Source: an uncultured Bacteroidota bacterium (GTDB taxonomy: Bacteria; Bacteroidota; Bacteroidia; Bacteroidales; P3). Taken from it: a stretch of 42,124 bases of DNA. Shown one piece after another: positions 15,772-25,200 of this stretch. A model generated the notes under the pieces. It searched no databases, was not told the origin of the DNA, and worked only from the letters and a program-made list of their open reading frames with translations. Position 1 is the first letter of the stretch. Every line of letters begins with the position of its first letter. Both the position numbers and the translations under genes were made by a program. The stretch covers positions 1-42,124 of the forward strand of contig CACZUZ010000019.1 of the NCBI GenBank assembly GCA_902784465.1, read 5' to 3'.

Positions 15772-16857
15772 TTACCAATCTTTCTCTATACGTGCAGGAC
15801 TACCTTGGCGGCGTTCTTTCTCGGCCTCTTTCATGCGGATGGCTTTCATGGTTTGTTGCTCGTTGTTTTTCATGGCGTTGAGCATCTGTTCGGCCTCGCG
15901 GCGACGCTGTTCCTGCTGTTGCTTGTCCTGCTTCCCTTGCTGGCCTTGTTGTCCTTGTTGACCTTGTTGGTCTTGTTGCTGCTGTTGGTCTTGTTGGTTC
16001 TGGTTCTGCTGGTTCTGGTTCTGCTGGTTCTGGTTGTTGTTTTGGTTTTGGTTTTGGTTTTCGTTTTGGTTTTCGTTTTCGTTTTGGTTCTGGTTGTTGC
16101 CTCCGCCACCACCGCCAGTGTTGTTTTCGTCGGGGCGAAGCAGTTGTGTGGCAAGCGACAGATTGTGCTTGGCATTGTCGTTGGTGGGGTCGAGACGCAG
16201 GGTAGACCTGTATTCCGAGATGGCGGCTCTGAGCGATTGTCTGTCATAGCCACCAGTATCGCGGGTTGCCAAGGCTTTGCGCAGATGAATGTTGCCGGCA
16301 TTGTAGTGCGAGTTGGCTCTCTGCTCTCTTGTGGCACTGCCGTTCTCGCATACACGCTGGTAGTATGCCAATGCGCTGTCGTTCTGCTGCAGTCCGGCAT
16401 GTGCAATGGCAGCGTTGTATTGTGCTTTGGCATAGTTGCTGTCGGCCTTCATGGCTTGGCGAAATCCGGTTACTGCCTCGCTGTAATTGTTTTTCTTCAA
16501 CGCTTTGACAGCCTTGCGTGTGGCTTTGTGACGTTGCTTTACAACTTTTCGGGGTGCCTTGTAAGGGGTTGTCGTCGATTCGCGTTGATACTGAACCGAC
16601 GGAGAGACTGTTTCCCCTTGTTTGGAACCTTGCTGCATAGGCTGTTGCTGCTGCTGTTGCATAGGGGCTACAGGCATATTGGGAGCCTTGGAATGTTGTG
16701 AAGCCCTGGGCGAGGCTGCTTTTGGCGTTTTGGGTTGAGCCGTAGTTTGTTGTGTCTGAGGCGGCATTTGTGTGAGTGCGTCGACTTTCTGAGCATGAGC
16801 AACGTTGCCCCAAACTATGGTTAATAATACAAGAGTTAATATAAAATGTTTGTACAT
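15772..16857 (-). CDS. batC: BatC: TPR protein with a long Asn/Gln-rich tail
   Basis: This 361-residue protein has a signal peptide (1-22, GNVAHAQ), a Gln/Pro/Ala-rich stretch (about 30-105, including MQQQQQQPMQQ), and TPR units at about 108-245 (NNYSEAVTGFRQAMKADSNYAKAQYNAAIAH split across two helices; LRLDPTNDNAKHNLSLATQLL). A six-Gly run follows, then about 65 residues almost entirely N, Q, E, D and K (about 255-320). The C-terminus is basic and charged. Domain order and position between batB and batD identify it as BatC. The Asn/Gln tail is far longer than in typical BatC and is encoded by simple repeats such as AACCAGAAC, prone to length change. Confidence 0.88.
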   Translation of the reverse strand: MYKHFILTLVLLTIVWGNVAHAQKVDALTQMPPQTQQTTAQPKTPKAASPRASQHSKAPNMPVAPMQQQQQQPMQQGSKQGETVSPSVQYQRESTTTPYKAPRKVVKQRHKATRKAVKALKKNNYSEAVTGFRQAMKADSNYAKAQYNAAIAHAGLQQNDSALAYYQRVCENGSATREQRANSHYNAGNIHLRKALATRDTGGYDRQSLRAAISEYRSTLRLDPTNDNAKHNLSLATQLLRPDENNTGGGGGGNNQNQNENENQNENQNQNQNNNQNQQNQNQQNQNQQDQQQQQDQQGQQGQQGQQGKQDKQQQEQRRREAEQMLNAMKNNEQQTMKAIRMKEAEKERRQGSPARIEKDW

Positions 16858-16920
16858 ATCGTTAAGGAAATCAATAATTTCGTAAAGTGAACTGATTCGA
16901 GCTGCTGTGAAGAGCTTAGA

Positions 16921-16941
16921 GGGGCTTAGTGTTGCAGCCCC
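16921..16941. other. Small GC-rich hairpin between batB and batC
   Basis: GGGGCT (16921-16926) pairs with AGCCCC (16936-16941) around a 9-nt loop, in the 91-bp gap between the batB stop and the batC start. It has no T-run, so it may be an mRNA-stability or partial-attenuation structure, or chance. Confidence 0.3.
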
Positions 16942-16948
16942 GAAGACA

Positions 16949-18022
16949 TTACTTCTTACCCCTGTTGATCAACTTGTTGAAACTGATTTTTGCGTTTCGG
17001 CGTTCGAAAATGAAGAACTCAAGTATCAGGAACAGCAGTCCTGCGGCCAGAGGATATTGAAAATGTGACTTATACGAAGAGAACTGTGCTGACCCGAATT
17101 TCTGGCCTTCGAGGGTTGAAATCTGCTTCACGATGTCCTCGACGGCGGCGTTGCCGTTGCCGGCATTCACATAGATGCCGTTGCCGGCCTTGGCTATCTC
17201 GTTGAGCATCTCCTCGTTGAGGTGTGTGGTTACTATGTTGCCTTCGCGGTCTTTACGCCAGTCGACCACCTTCCCGTGGCGGTCGGTGATTGGTATCTGT
17301 CCGCCGGCCGGTGTCCCGATACCGATGCAACAAACCATGATGCCCTGCTTGGCAGCCTGTTCGGCAGCCTCGACGGCATCATCTTCGTGGTTCTCGCCGT
17401 CGCTGATAATCAGGATGGCACGGCTCTTGTTGGGCTCCCATTCCGGTTGGTCGGCGTTGCCGTCGACACCATAACCGAGGGTGGCCATTCCCTTCTCGAT
17501 GGCGTCGCCGATGGCGGTGCCTTGCTCGTTGATAAGGTCGGTGTTGACCTGCTCAAGGAACATCTTTGTCGCGCTATAGTCATTGGTTAGCGGCATCTGG
17601 ATGAACGAGCGCCCGGCGAAGACAACGAGCGAGACGCGGTCGCCGCCAAGACGGTTCATGAGGTTGAGAATTACCTGTTTGCTGCGTGCCATGCGGCTTG
17701 GCTTCATGTCTTGTGCCATCATGCTGTTCGACACGTCGATGCAGATGGCCATGTCGATGCCTTTCTCCTCGCCTTCGGCCAGGGTGCTGCCCCTTTGGGG
17801 GTTGGCAAGAGCCACGATGAGAAAACCAAGTCCTAGACTCAGTAGTGCCAGTTTTATTGCCGGACGCCTGTGCGAAGCCAGTGGTTGTAGCCGTGGCATG
17901 AGCGAAGCACTGGCAAACTGCTGAAGCTGTTTTTTCTTGTATTGCTGGCGTGCAATGTATACCACAATCATAAGTGGTATGATTACCAGCAACCAAAGTG
18001 TCTTTATATGTTCGAAGTGCAT
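16949..18022 (-). CDS. batB: BatB: VWA-domain inner-membrane protein
   Basis: The chosen ATG at 18022 gives 357 residues starting MHFEHIKTLWLLVIIPLMIVV, the standard BatB N-terminal helix. The longer frame to 18100 would add a non-hydrophobic tail that overlaps the batA stop. A second helix lies at about 35-55 (LALLSLGLGFLIVALANP). A VWA domain follows with an intact MIDAS: CIDVSNSMM (DxSxS), the threonine region LTNDYS, and IISDGENHEDD. A C-terminal helix (YPLAAGLLFLILEFFIF) anchors the far end. The VWA domain should sit in the periplasm and bind a divalent metal and partner proteins. It follows batA by 74 bp. Confidence 0.9.
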   Translation of the reverse strand: MHFEHIKTLWLLVIIPLMIVVYIARQQYKKKQLQQFASASLMPRLQPLASHRRPAIKLALLSLGLGFLIVALANPQRGSTLAEGEEKGIDMAICIDVSNSMMAQDMKPSRMARSKQVILNLMNRLGGDRVSLVVFAGRSFIQMPLTNDYSATKMFLEQVNTDLINEQGTAIGDAIEKGMATLGYGVDGNADQPEWEPNKSRAILIISDGENHEDDAVEAAEQAAKQGIMVCCIGIGTPAGGQIPITDRHGKVVDWRKDREGNIVTTHLNEEMLNEIAKAGNGIYVNAGNGNAAVEDIVKQISTLEGQKFGSAQFSSYKSHFQYPLAAGLLFLILEFFIFERRNAKISFNKLINRGKK

Positions 18023-18096
18023 TATTGTAAGTGGAAAATTGAGAATTTTGAATAGGAAAAGGATTTGTCGTTCAGACATTAACCTGTCCGGACGGG

Positions 18097-19062
18097 TCAA
18101 TCAACAAGTTTCAATAGTAGTTCGGCGCCGAGTGCGATGAGGGCCAAAAGCAGGAATATCTTGAATTCCTCTTTTGTGTGGTGGTATTGGGTTACGTCGA
18201 TTTTAGTCTTCTCTATTTCATCTATTTGCGAGAAGATTTTGTCGAGCGATTTTTTGTCGGTGGCACGATAGTAATGGCCTCCTTCGGTGGCTTCGGCCAT
18301 GCGGGTCAGCAGTGTCTCGTCGAGGTCGGCGTGGGCATGGAATGGACGTCCATACTCGTCGTGATAAAGCACGTCGCCACGGCTGCCGACACCGATGGTG
18401 TAGAGCCTTATTCCATATTCTGCTGCCAGCTCTGCTGCTGTCTCTGGGTCGATGGAACCGCGGTTGTTCACGCCGTCGGTGAGCAGGATGATGACCTTGC
18501 TGACGGCCTCGCTCTCTTTGATGCGGTTGATGGCTGTCGCAAGTCCGTCGCCTATGGCGGTGCCGTCTTCGAGCAGTCCTGTGCGCATGGCCGACAGTTG
18601 GCTGGTGAGTACGTTATGGTCGATGGTCAGCGGCGTTTGTGTGAAGGCTTCTCCGGCGAATTCCACTAGTGCGATGCGGTCGTTGTGGCGGCCTTCTATG
18701 AATTTGAGAGCCACATCTTTAGCCGCCTCGAGTCGGTTTGGCCGGAAGTCTTCGCCCTTCATACTGCCCGAAACGTCCATGGTCAGCACAATGTCGATGC
18801 CCTCAATCTCCATCTCTTCGCGACTCAGTTTGCTTTGGGGGCGTGCCAGTGCGATGACGAGGAGTGTGATGGCAGCGCACCGCAGCACAAAACGGGCATG
18901 GAAAAGCAGGTGACGATAGGTGCGGCCGCTCGAGCCAAACATTTCAGTTGTGGGTATATGCACGGGTGCTTTTATCTGCTTGTGCCTCATGATATACCAT
19001 ATCACCATGAGAGGCACAATGAGTAGCAGCAGCAATAACCAAGGGTGTGCGAAAGTTATCAT
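18097..19062 (-). CDS. batA: BatA: VWA-domain inner-membrane protein
   Basis: This 321-residue protein has two N-terminal helices (about 7-25, WLLLLLLIVPLMVIWYI; about 55-75, VLRCAAITLLVIALARP), a VWA domain at about 88-290 and a C-terminal helix (about 300-318, IFLLLALIALGAELLL). The MIDAS is intact: TMDVSGSMKG (DxSxS), DGTAIGDGL and LLTDGVNNRG. BatA is the partner of BatB in the Bat complex. The start overlaps the stop of the preceding gene (ATGA, 19059-19062), indicating translational coupling. Confidence 0.92.
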   Translation of the reverse strand: MITFAHPWLLLLLLIVPLMVIWYIMRHKQIKAPVHIPTTEMFGSSGRTYRHLLFHARFVLRCAAITLLVIALARPQSKLSREEMEIEGIDIVLTMDVSGSMKGEDFRPNRLEAAKDVALKFIEGRHNDRIALVEFAGEAFTQTPLTIDHNVLTSQLSAMRTGLLEDGTAIGDGLATAINRIKESEAVSKVIILLTDGVNNRGSIDPETAAELAAEYGIRLYTIGVGSRGDVLYHDEYGRPFHAHADLDETLLTRMAEATEGGHYYRATDKKSLDKIFSQIDEIEKTKIDVTQYHHTKEEFKIFLLLALIALGAELLLKLVD

Positions 19063-20093
19063 TTCTTTTCTTCGTTCTCAGGATTGTTTATTCTATGTGT
19101 CTCAGCTACTTTGCGTACGAAGTTGATGGCATTTTGCATTGCCATGTCGTGTTCGTGTGTCTCGGGCTGCGACTTGGCGAATTTTACCATGTCGGCCTGG
19201 TGGAGTAACTGCCGCAACAGGCTTTCGCTCTCTTCGCTCCAGTCGCTGACGTTGTGGAAAGCTCGCAATGTCTGTCGGGAGGTCATCTCGGCAGCCGATA
19301 TGCCATACATGTTGTGCAGGAAACGGCGAACGATGTCGGTCATGTCGGTGTAATACTTCTTGATGCGTCCCTTTTGCCACAACTCTTTGCGTCTCAGGCT
19401 TTCGAGTTCGTTGAGGGCTTTCTTGTCGGCAGGTACAGGCTTGGGCTTGGGAAGGAACGGGATGGGCTTGTTGCGTTTACGGCTCCGGATGATAATGATG
19501 ACTGCCATCACCACTGCTGCAATGCCCAATACAAGCAATATCCATTTGGCTATATCCCAAAATGTCAGTTTCTCTTTCTGGTATGGGGCATCCTCGCGGA
19601 CTTCGCATTTTGTTGTGTCGGCGGTAGTGGCGTAGATGGCATCCAGGAAGAGGCTGTCCTCTGGTGCTAGCATCACGGCGGCTCCGCGTTCCTCAGTCAT
19701 CACGACAACACCTGTTACGGCGTTGTGTCCCATCGTGAAAGATGTCAATGTCACCGTCTGCTCGATGCTTTCTATGGCGCCATCCTTGCGTTTCGTGGTG
19801 TCGTTCCTGCTGACAAGGGCTTCGACGGCGCCGTTGGTAAGCATGTCAGGCGTGGGCAGTACCACGGGAGGCATCTGCTTGTCGCTCTGTAGGTTGGTGA
19901 CCTTGATGTGCAGTTGGCGTTGCTCGCCCACCACGATGGTGCCGGTGTCGATTGTCGCTGTCACGGCAATCTTGGAGTTCTGCGAGGGCAGCTTGACGGC
20001 AGCGGTGCTGTCGGGTGCTGTCTGGCAATATCCTATGGCGTATGCCAAAAGGCAGAAACTTAGTGCTATAATGTCTTTAATCTTATTCATCAT
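19059..20093 (-). CDS. Bat-operon membrane protein of unknown function
   Basis: This 344-residue protein has a signal peptide (1-23, YAIGYC), a periplasmic Ig-like beta domain (about 38-170, IAVTATIDTGTIVVGEQRQLHI) recalling the start of BatD, and one transmembrane helix at about 183-205. A basic, proline-rich linker (PIPFLPKPKPVPADKK) leads to a helical cytoplasmic domain. A protein of this layout is commonly found between the DUF58 gene and batA in Bacteroidota but has no settled name. The gene ends in a 4-bp overlap with batA. Either of the two adjacent Met codons (20093 or 20090) could be the start. Confidence 0.78.
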   Translation of the reverse strand: MMNKIKDIIALSFCLLAYAIGYCQTAPDSTAAVKLPSQNSKIAVTATIDTGTIVVGEQRQLHIKVTNLQSDKQMPPVVLPTPDMLTNGAVEALVSRNDTTKRKDGAIESIEQTVTLTSFTMGHNAVTGVVVMTEERGAAVMLAPEDSLFLDAIYATTADTTKCEVREDAPYQKEKLTFWDIAKWILLVLGIAAVVMAVIIIIRSRKRNKPIPFLPKPKPVPADKKALNELESLRRKELWQKGRIKKYYTDMTDIVRRFLHNMYGISAAEMTSRQTLRAFHNVSDWSEESESLLRQLLHQADMVKFAKSQPETHEHDMAMQNAINFVRKVAETHRINNPENEEKK

Positions 20094-20112
20094 ACATCAT
20101 GCTTCATACATC

Positions 20113-20976
20113 CTAACCTCTCATCTTGAACAGGCCAATCAGAGGTTTCACAAAGTCTTCGCCAGTGGTCATGGTGACGTTGTCGATGCCATATTTCTGT
20201 AGCAGTTCGCTGGCGCGGTTTTTGTATTTCAGGTAGTGGTCGTTGTAGGCCTTGCGAACGGCAGCCGACGAGGTGTCGATCCACCTCACCTCGCCTGTCT
20301 CCATGTCCTCGAAAGGCATCAGGCCAAGACGTGGCAGTTCGCGTTCTCTGGGGTCCTCGATGCGTAGTACGGCAAGGTCGTGCTTGCTGGCGGCAATTTT
20401 CAGCGCGTTCTCATAGTCGTCATCGTACAGGTCGCTGAGCAGGAAGGCAGTCGAACGTTTCTTGGTGACGTTGGTGAAGTAGCGCAGAGCCTCGGCGATG
20501 TCGGTGCCATGTCCCGTGGGGCGGAAGTCTATCAGTTCGCGGATTATTCTCAGTATGTGGCTGCTGCCCTTCTTGGGCGGGATGAATTTTTCGATGCGGT
20601 CGCTGAACATGACGACACCGACCTTGTCGTTGTTGTGGATGGCAGAGAATGCCAAGGTGGCTGCGATTTCGGCAACGAGCTCAGACTTGTACTGTGTCGT
20701 TGTGCCGAAGAGGTTCGAGCCGCTGACGTCGATGAGCAGCATCACCGTCAGTTCGCGTTCCTCCTCAAACACCTTGATATAAGGGTGGTTGAGACGAGCA
20801 GTGACGTTCCAGTCGATGTTGCGCACGTCGTCGCCATACTGGTATTCGCGCACCTCGCTGAACGCCATGCCGCGACCTTTGAATGCGCTGTGGTACTCGC
20901 CCGAGAAGAGCTGTTGCGACAACCCTCGTGCCTTGATTTCAATTCGGCGGACTTTTTTTATAATATCTTCATTCAT
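20113..20976 (-). CDS. DUF58 domain protein of the Bat operon
   Basis: This 287-residue cytosolic protein matches the DUF58/VWA-like family found with MoxR ATPases. Diagnostic stretches are the N-terminal IKARGLSQQLFSGEYHSAFKG split by the family's G-rich turn, FSEVREYQYGDDVRNIDWN, the DxSxS-like MLLIDVSGSNLFG, and VGVVMFSDRIEKFIPPKKG. These proteins are thought to work with MoxR in maturation of metal- or cofactor-dependent complexes; direct biochemistry is scarce. It lies 41 bp downstream of moxR and 19 bp upstream of the Bat-operon hypothetical gene. Confidence 0.9.
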   Translation of the reverse strand: MNEDIIKKVRRIEIKARGLSQQLFSGEYHSAFKGRGMAFSEVREYQYGDDVRNIDWNVTARLNHPYIKVFEEERELTVMLLIDVSGSNLFGTTTQYKSELVAEIAATLAFSAIHNNDKVGVVMFSDRIEKFIPPKKGSSHILRIIRELIDFRPTGHGTDIAEALRYFTNVTKKRSTAFLLSDLYDDDYENALKIAASKHDLAVLRIEDPRERELPRLGLMPFEDMETGEVRWIDTSSAAVRKAYNDHYLKYKNRASELLQKYGIDNVTMTTGEDFVKPLIGLFKMRG

Positions 20977-21017
20977 AGTTTTCTAGTATTACTAGTTCGG
21001 CTAGCTACTAGTCACAA

Positions 21018-22013
21018 TCAGGGTACATCCACACGGTTAAGGATTTCGTTGACAATCTCTTCGCTCTTGACGTTCTCGGCTTCGGCTTCGTAGGTGAGGC
21101 CGATACGGTGGCGTAGCACATCCATTGCGATGGCGCGTACATCTTCGGGGATTACATATCCTCTCCGCTTCATGAAAGCATAGCTCTTCGAAGCCTGTGC
21201 GAGGCTGATGGAACCACGTGGCGATGCACCGTAGCTGATCATGTCTTTCAGTTTCTCGAGGCCGTATTGCTCGGGGTAGCGTGTGGCGAAGACGATGTCG
21301 GTAATGTAGTTCTCAATCTTCTCGTCCATATAGACCTCTTTCACAAGTTCGCGGGCCTTCAGTATTGTCGACGGCTCCATCATGGCCGTCTGGCGGTTGA
21401 AGCCCTCTCCAAGACTCTGGTGGAGAATCTGGCGTTCCTCCTCCTTCTCGGGATAGCTGATAACCACCTTGAGCATGAAACGGTCGACCTGTGCCTCTGG
21501 GAGGGGATAGGTGCCCTCTTGCTCGATGGGGTTTTGGGTGGCCATGACCAGGAAAGGTTCCTCAAGCTTGAAAGTGTTCTCTCCGATGGTCACTTGCCGC
21601 TCCTGCATGGCTTCGAGAAGGGCGCTCTGCACCTTGGCGGGTGCACGGTTGATTTCATCGGCAAGGATGAAGTTCGAAAAGATAGGTCCTTTCTTGACTT
21701 GGAAAGTCTCGTTTTTCTGGCTGTAGATCATGGTGCCGATAAGGTCGGCAGGCAGCAGGTCGGGAGTGAACTGTATGCGGCTGAATTTGGCGTTGATGGC
21801 TTTTGCCAGTGTGGTGATGGTCAATGTCTTGGCAAGTCCAGGGACACCTTCCAGCAGTACGTGTCCGTTCGACAGCAGGCCAATCATTAGGCTTTCAACC
21901 ATGTGTTTTTGTCCGATGATGTTTTTGCGCATTTCCATTACCAACGCATCCACGAAGGCACTCTCTCTTTCAATGCGTGCGTTGAGCTCTTGGATGTTTA
22001 CTGTTTCGTTCAT
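21018..22013 (-). CDS. moxR: MoxR-family AAA+ ATPase
   Basis: This 331-residue MoxR-type AAA+ ATPase is a chaperone-like enzyme thought to remodel or metallate VWA proteins. Walker A is EGVPGLAKT (55-63) and Walker B is ILADEINRA (about 116-124). Sensor and arginine-finger regions are MATQNPIEQEGTYPLPEAQVDRF split across about 165-187, and ASPRGSISLAQASK (the MoxR lid). As first gene of the operon it probably supplies the energy step for the BatA/BatB VWA complex. No clean TAnnTTTG promoter is visible upstream; a near match, TAATTTG, occurs on the minus strand around 22145. Confidence 0.93.
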   Translation of the reverse strand: MNETVNIQELNARIERESAFVDALVMEMRKNIIGQKHMVESLMIGLLSNGHVLLEGVPGLAKTLTITTLAKAINAKFSRIQFTPDLLPADLIGTMIYSQKNETFQVKKGPIFSNFILADEINRAPAKVQSALLEAMQERQVTIGENTFKLEEPFLVMATQNPIEQEGTYPLPEAQVDRFMLKVVISYPEKEEERQILHQSLGEGFNRQTAMMEPSTILKARELVKEVYMDEKIENYITDIVFATRYPEQYGLEKLKDMISYGASPRGSISLAQASKSYAFMKRRGYVIPEDVRAIAMDVLRHRIGLTYEAEAENVKSEEIVNEILNRVDVP

Positions 22014-22076
22014 GGTATTGTTGTTTAGATTTTTTTTGTTTCGTTTTTTGTTTTTTTTCCCGACAGTCCAGAACTT

Positions 22077-22100
22077 CCAGATTGTCTAGATTGTCTAGAG
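22077..22100. repeat. CTAGA-rich repeat related to the terminator at 8797-8855
   Basis: AGATTGTCTAGATTGTCTAGA here resembles GTCTAGATTGTCTAGATT at about 8796-8812. It lies in the leader of moxR on the minus strand without a T-run, so its role is not clear. The similarity suggests a short dispersed repeat. Confidence 0.45.
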
Positions 22101-22188
22101 CTTTTAGTTAAAAAAAGCACTCTAACAAACGGCTTGTCGTTGCAAATTATTGTAGCGTTTAACTTTTTTTTCATTTTTTATTACATTA

Positions 22189-22222
22189 TTTGCTCATGAT
22201 TCAAAAAAAAAGCATACCTTTG
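22189..22222 (+). promoter_or_regulatory. Promoter (TTTG-N22-TACCTTTG) of the T9SS propeller gene
   Basis: TTTG at 22189-22192 and TACCTTTG at 22215-22222 match the Bacteroides -33 and -7 boxes with 22 bp between them. The ATG follows at 22275, leaving an AT-rich leader of about 45 nt. Confidence 0.7.
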
Positions 22223-22274
22223 CATGTTATTATTTATTGCTGAAATCAAAAATCTAATTAATTATTAATATCTT

Positions 22275-25200
22275 ATGAAACGAAAAACGTTACTATTCGG
22301 CTTAATTGTCGCTGCTTTTCTTGGCGGAGCTCATTTTGCATCGGCTCAGCAAGCAAAGGCGAACTTTAAGAACAACCTTATCGAAATTGGACCTGACAAC
22401 ATCGCTGGCCGTGTCCGCGCTATTGTTGTCGACGAGGCCGATCCCCTGCACCAGACCCTTTATGCGGGTGGCGTTGCCGGTGGTCTTTTCAAAAAGACGG
22501 GTAGCGATCCTTGGGAGTATGTGCCTTTCACCAATTCGAACAACCAGCAGATTACTCTTCCGATTTCCTGCATGGCCCAGCTGCCCAACAATAACATCCT
22601 CATCGGTACTGGCGAAGGTTTTGTGAACATCCACGGCTACAATTATGACCGTATGGCCCCCAAGGGTCGTGGACTCTATGTCTATAACCCCGAAAACGGT
22701 GTCTTCACACTCGTTCCGGCCACCAACCCGGCCACTAACCCCGAATGGTCGTACATCAACCGCATCGCCATCTACCAGCGCGAGGCTACCTACATCTACG
22801 TAGCCACGACCGAGGGCCTCTATCGTTGGAAATTCAATGGCACCCCCGACTGGAACGCTGCTCCCACGCTGATTCAGGCCGGCAATTTCCAGGACATCGT
22901 TGTCGTCACTTCCGACAATATCGTCTATGCCACCGCCCCCGGCAAGGTTATCCGTATCGGCAACGCCACCGCCGACAACCCCACAACTGTCGACGTGACC
23001 ACCAGCAACAGCTCCTTTGCCTCTGCCAGCCGCATCGAGATGGCCTATCGCACCAACCACAAGGCAGGCATCACCTACCTCTACTCTGTCGTTGTCGACT
23101 CCAACGGTCTTTGCGATGGTATCTACGTGACCACCGACCAGCAGAACTGGAACCGCCTCGCTACCGAGAGCGTCACCCCCTTCACAAGGGCTAACCCCGG
23201 CACCCACAACGTCTCTATCGTTGTTGACCCCCTCAACTGCAAGAACATCTACGTTGGCGGTGCCTCTGTATGGAACGGCGAAGGCTTTGTCGATAATTCC
23301 TACTATCAGTGGACCAAACAGTCCTACAGCGAGAAAGAGCTGAACCAGGGCAACTACATGGCCTCTGTCCTCCCCAACTCCTCATACGTCCACTCTGGCA
23401 TCCATCAGATTGTCCCCACATGGACTGTCGATGTCGAAAATGGCGACACCGTTTGGGTTTACTACTTTGCCACCGACGCCGGTGTCTTCAAGGGCAACTC
23501 TGTAAAGGTTGGTCCCTCTGTCTATTGGAGCTACTTCTCAATCAACAAGGGCCTCAACACCGCCCAGTACAACCAGATTGCAGTGTCTCCTGACGGCTCC
23601 GTCATCGGAGGTGCTGTCGACAACAGCTGCACATTCATCCAGTCGCGCAATGACCACGGCGGATCTATTTACTCAAACACTTGGTACGATGAAGATGAGT
23701 ACTCGACAATCAACCATATTGGCAACACCATCTGGACAGGTTCTGGCGCTGATGTTGCAACATCCATGTTCCAGCAGCTGACCCCCCTCTCTCGCCGCGC
23801 TATCTTCGTTTCCTCCGATCCTGGCAAGTTCTCCATCCAGAGCAACTTCGGTGTCGACGGCATCGCCAGCTTCGCACGTGCCTGCGCCGACTATGCCGAC
23901 TATACCAACACCCAGACCTGGACCTTCGCCGACGGTTTCGTCTCCAACAGCATCCCCAACACCAACCCCATCCCCAAGATGGACCTTTGGGAAACCACAT
24001 CTAACACCATCTGGAACGACAGCGTCTCCTATGTCATCGACACCACCCTCACCTATATTCACAACGGTCAGGAGACCCAGCTGCATGGCAACACCAAATT
24101 CGTTGCTGGCGACAGCCTCCTTATCCCCTCCAAGCCCAATTTCAACTATCCTTTCTACCACAAGTTCACCAAGGCCTACAAAATCGACACCACTATATAT
24201 TATTATGATTCCATATTTAAAAGAGATACCCATCGTGTCGAATATCGTCTTGACCTGAATGTTAAAAGCTCTGTTGCCAGCCGTATGGTTGTCAACGGCA
24301 GGGATGGTAATGGAAAAGGTTGTGTCTTCTTCACCCTTACCCCCAACTATTTCCGTAACGTGTGGAGCGCCCTCGAGAGCAACAGCCCCAACGCAATGCA
24401 TTGGGCAACCATCTACCAGTCCGAGGCCGGCAACGTCGTCGATGATGTCAAGTTCAGCCAAGATGGCAAGAGCATCTATGTTGCCGTTAATGAAGAGACC
24501 TCTGGCAACAGCTACATTATCCGTCTCTACAACTTCAACACCATCAATGCTAACGACCCCATCGAGATGAAGAGCCGCCTCAAATGGACCAAGAATATCG
24601 ACACCACTGGCTACCGTGTCATCCGTCACGACACCATCCTCGCTGCCAACGGTGACTTCTTCCACCGCCGCATTTCCTCCATTGCCATCGATCCTCGCAA
24701 AGGTCAGGATAACATCCTCGTCACTTTCGACGGTTACGGTTCGAGTGAGCCCAACATGGTGATGGTTAATAATGCTTCGAGCCCATCGCGCAACGTCGTC
24801 AACCTCAATGTCACCAACAGTGTCAACGGCATGACTACTGCCGACCCCGTCCACTCCGGCATCATTGCTATCGACAAGAGCAACAAGCCTGTCCTCTATG
24901 CCGGTACAGAGAATGGTGTCTTCACCAGCGCATCGCTCACCAACCCCCAATGGGAAAACTTTGGCGACTTCATCGGTGTTCCCGTTACCTCCATCGTGCA
25001 GCAGACCCGCGAGCTGCCTCGCGAGTGCTACTACGCTCGTGAAGGTGTCAACAGTGTGAAATATCTCTTCGCCAAGACCAAATATCCTCGTGCCATCTAT
25101 TTCGGCACCTACGGCCGCGGTATCTTCATGGACACCACCTATGTCACCGACCATGTTAACGAGGTCTCCAACCCTGAGGACTACGCTGGCATCACCACCG

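Noticed and set aside
15805-16701. 298-codon plus-strand ORF with long Leu/Val runs opposite batC
   Set aside because: The hydrophobic runs are the complement of the Asn/Gln repeats of batC, which is supported by signal peptide, TPRs and operon position.
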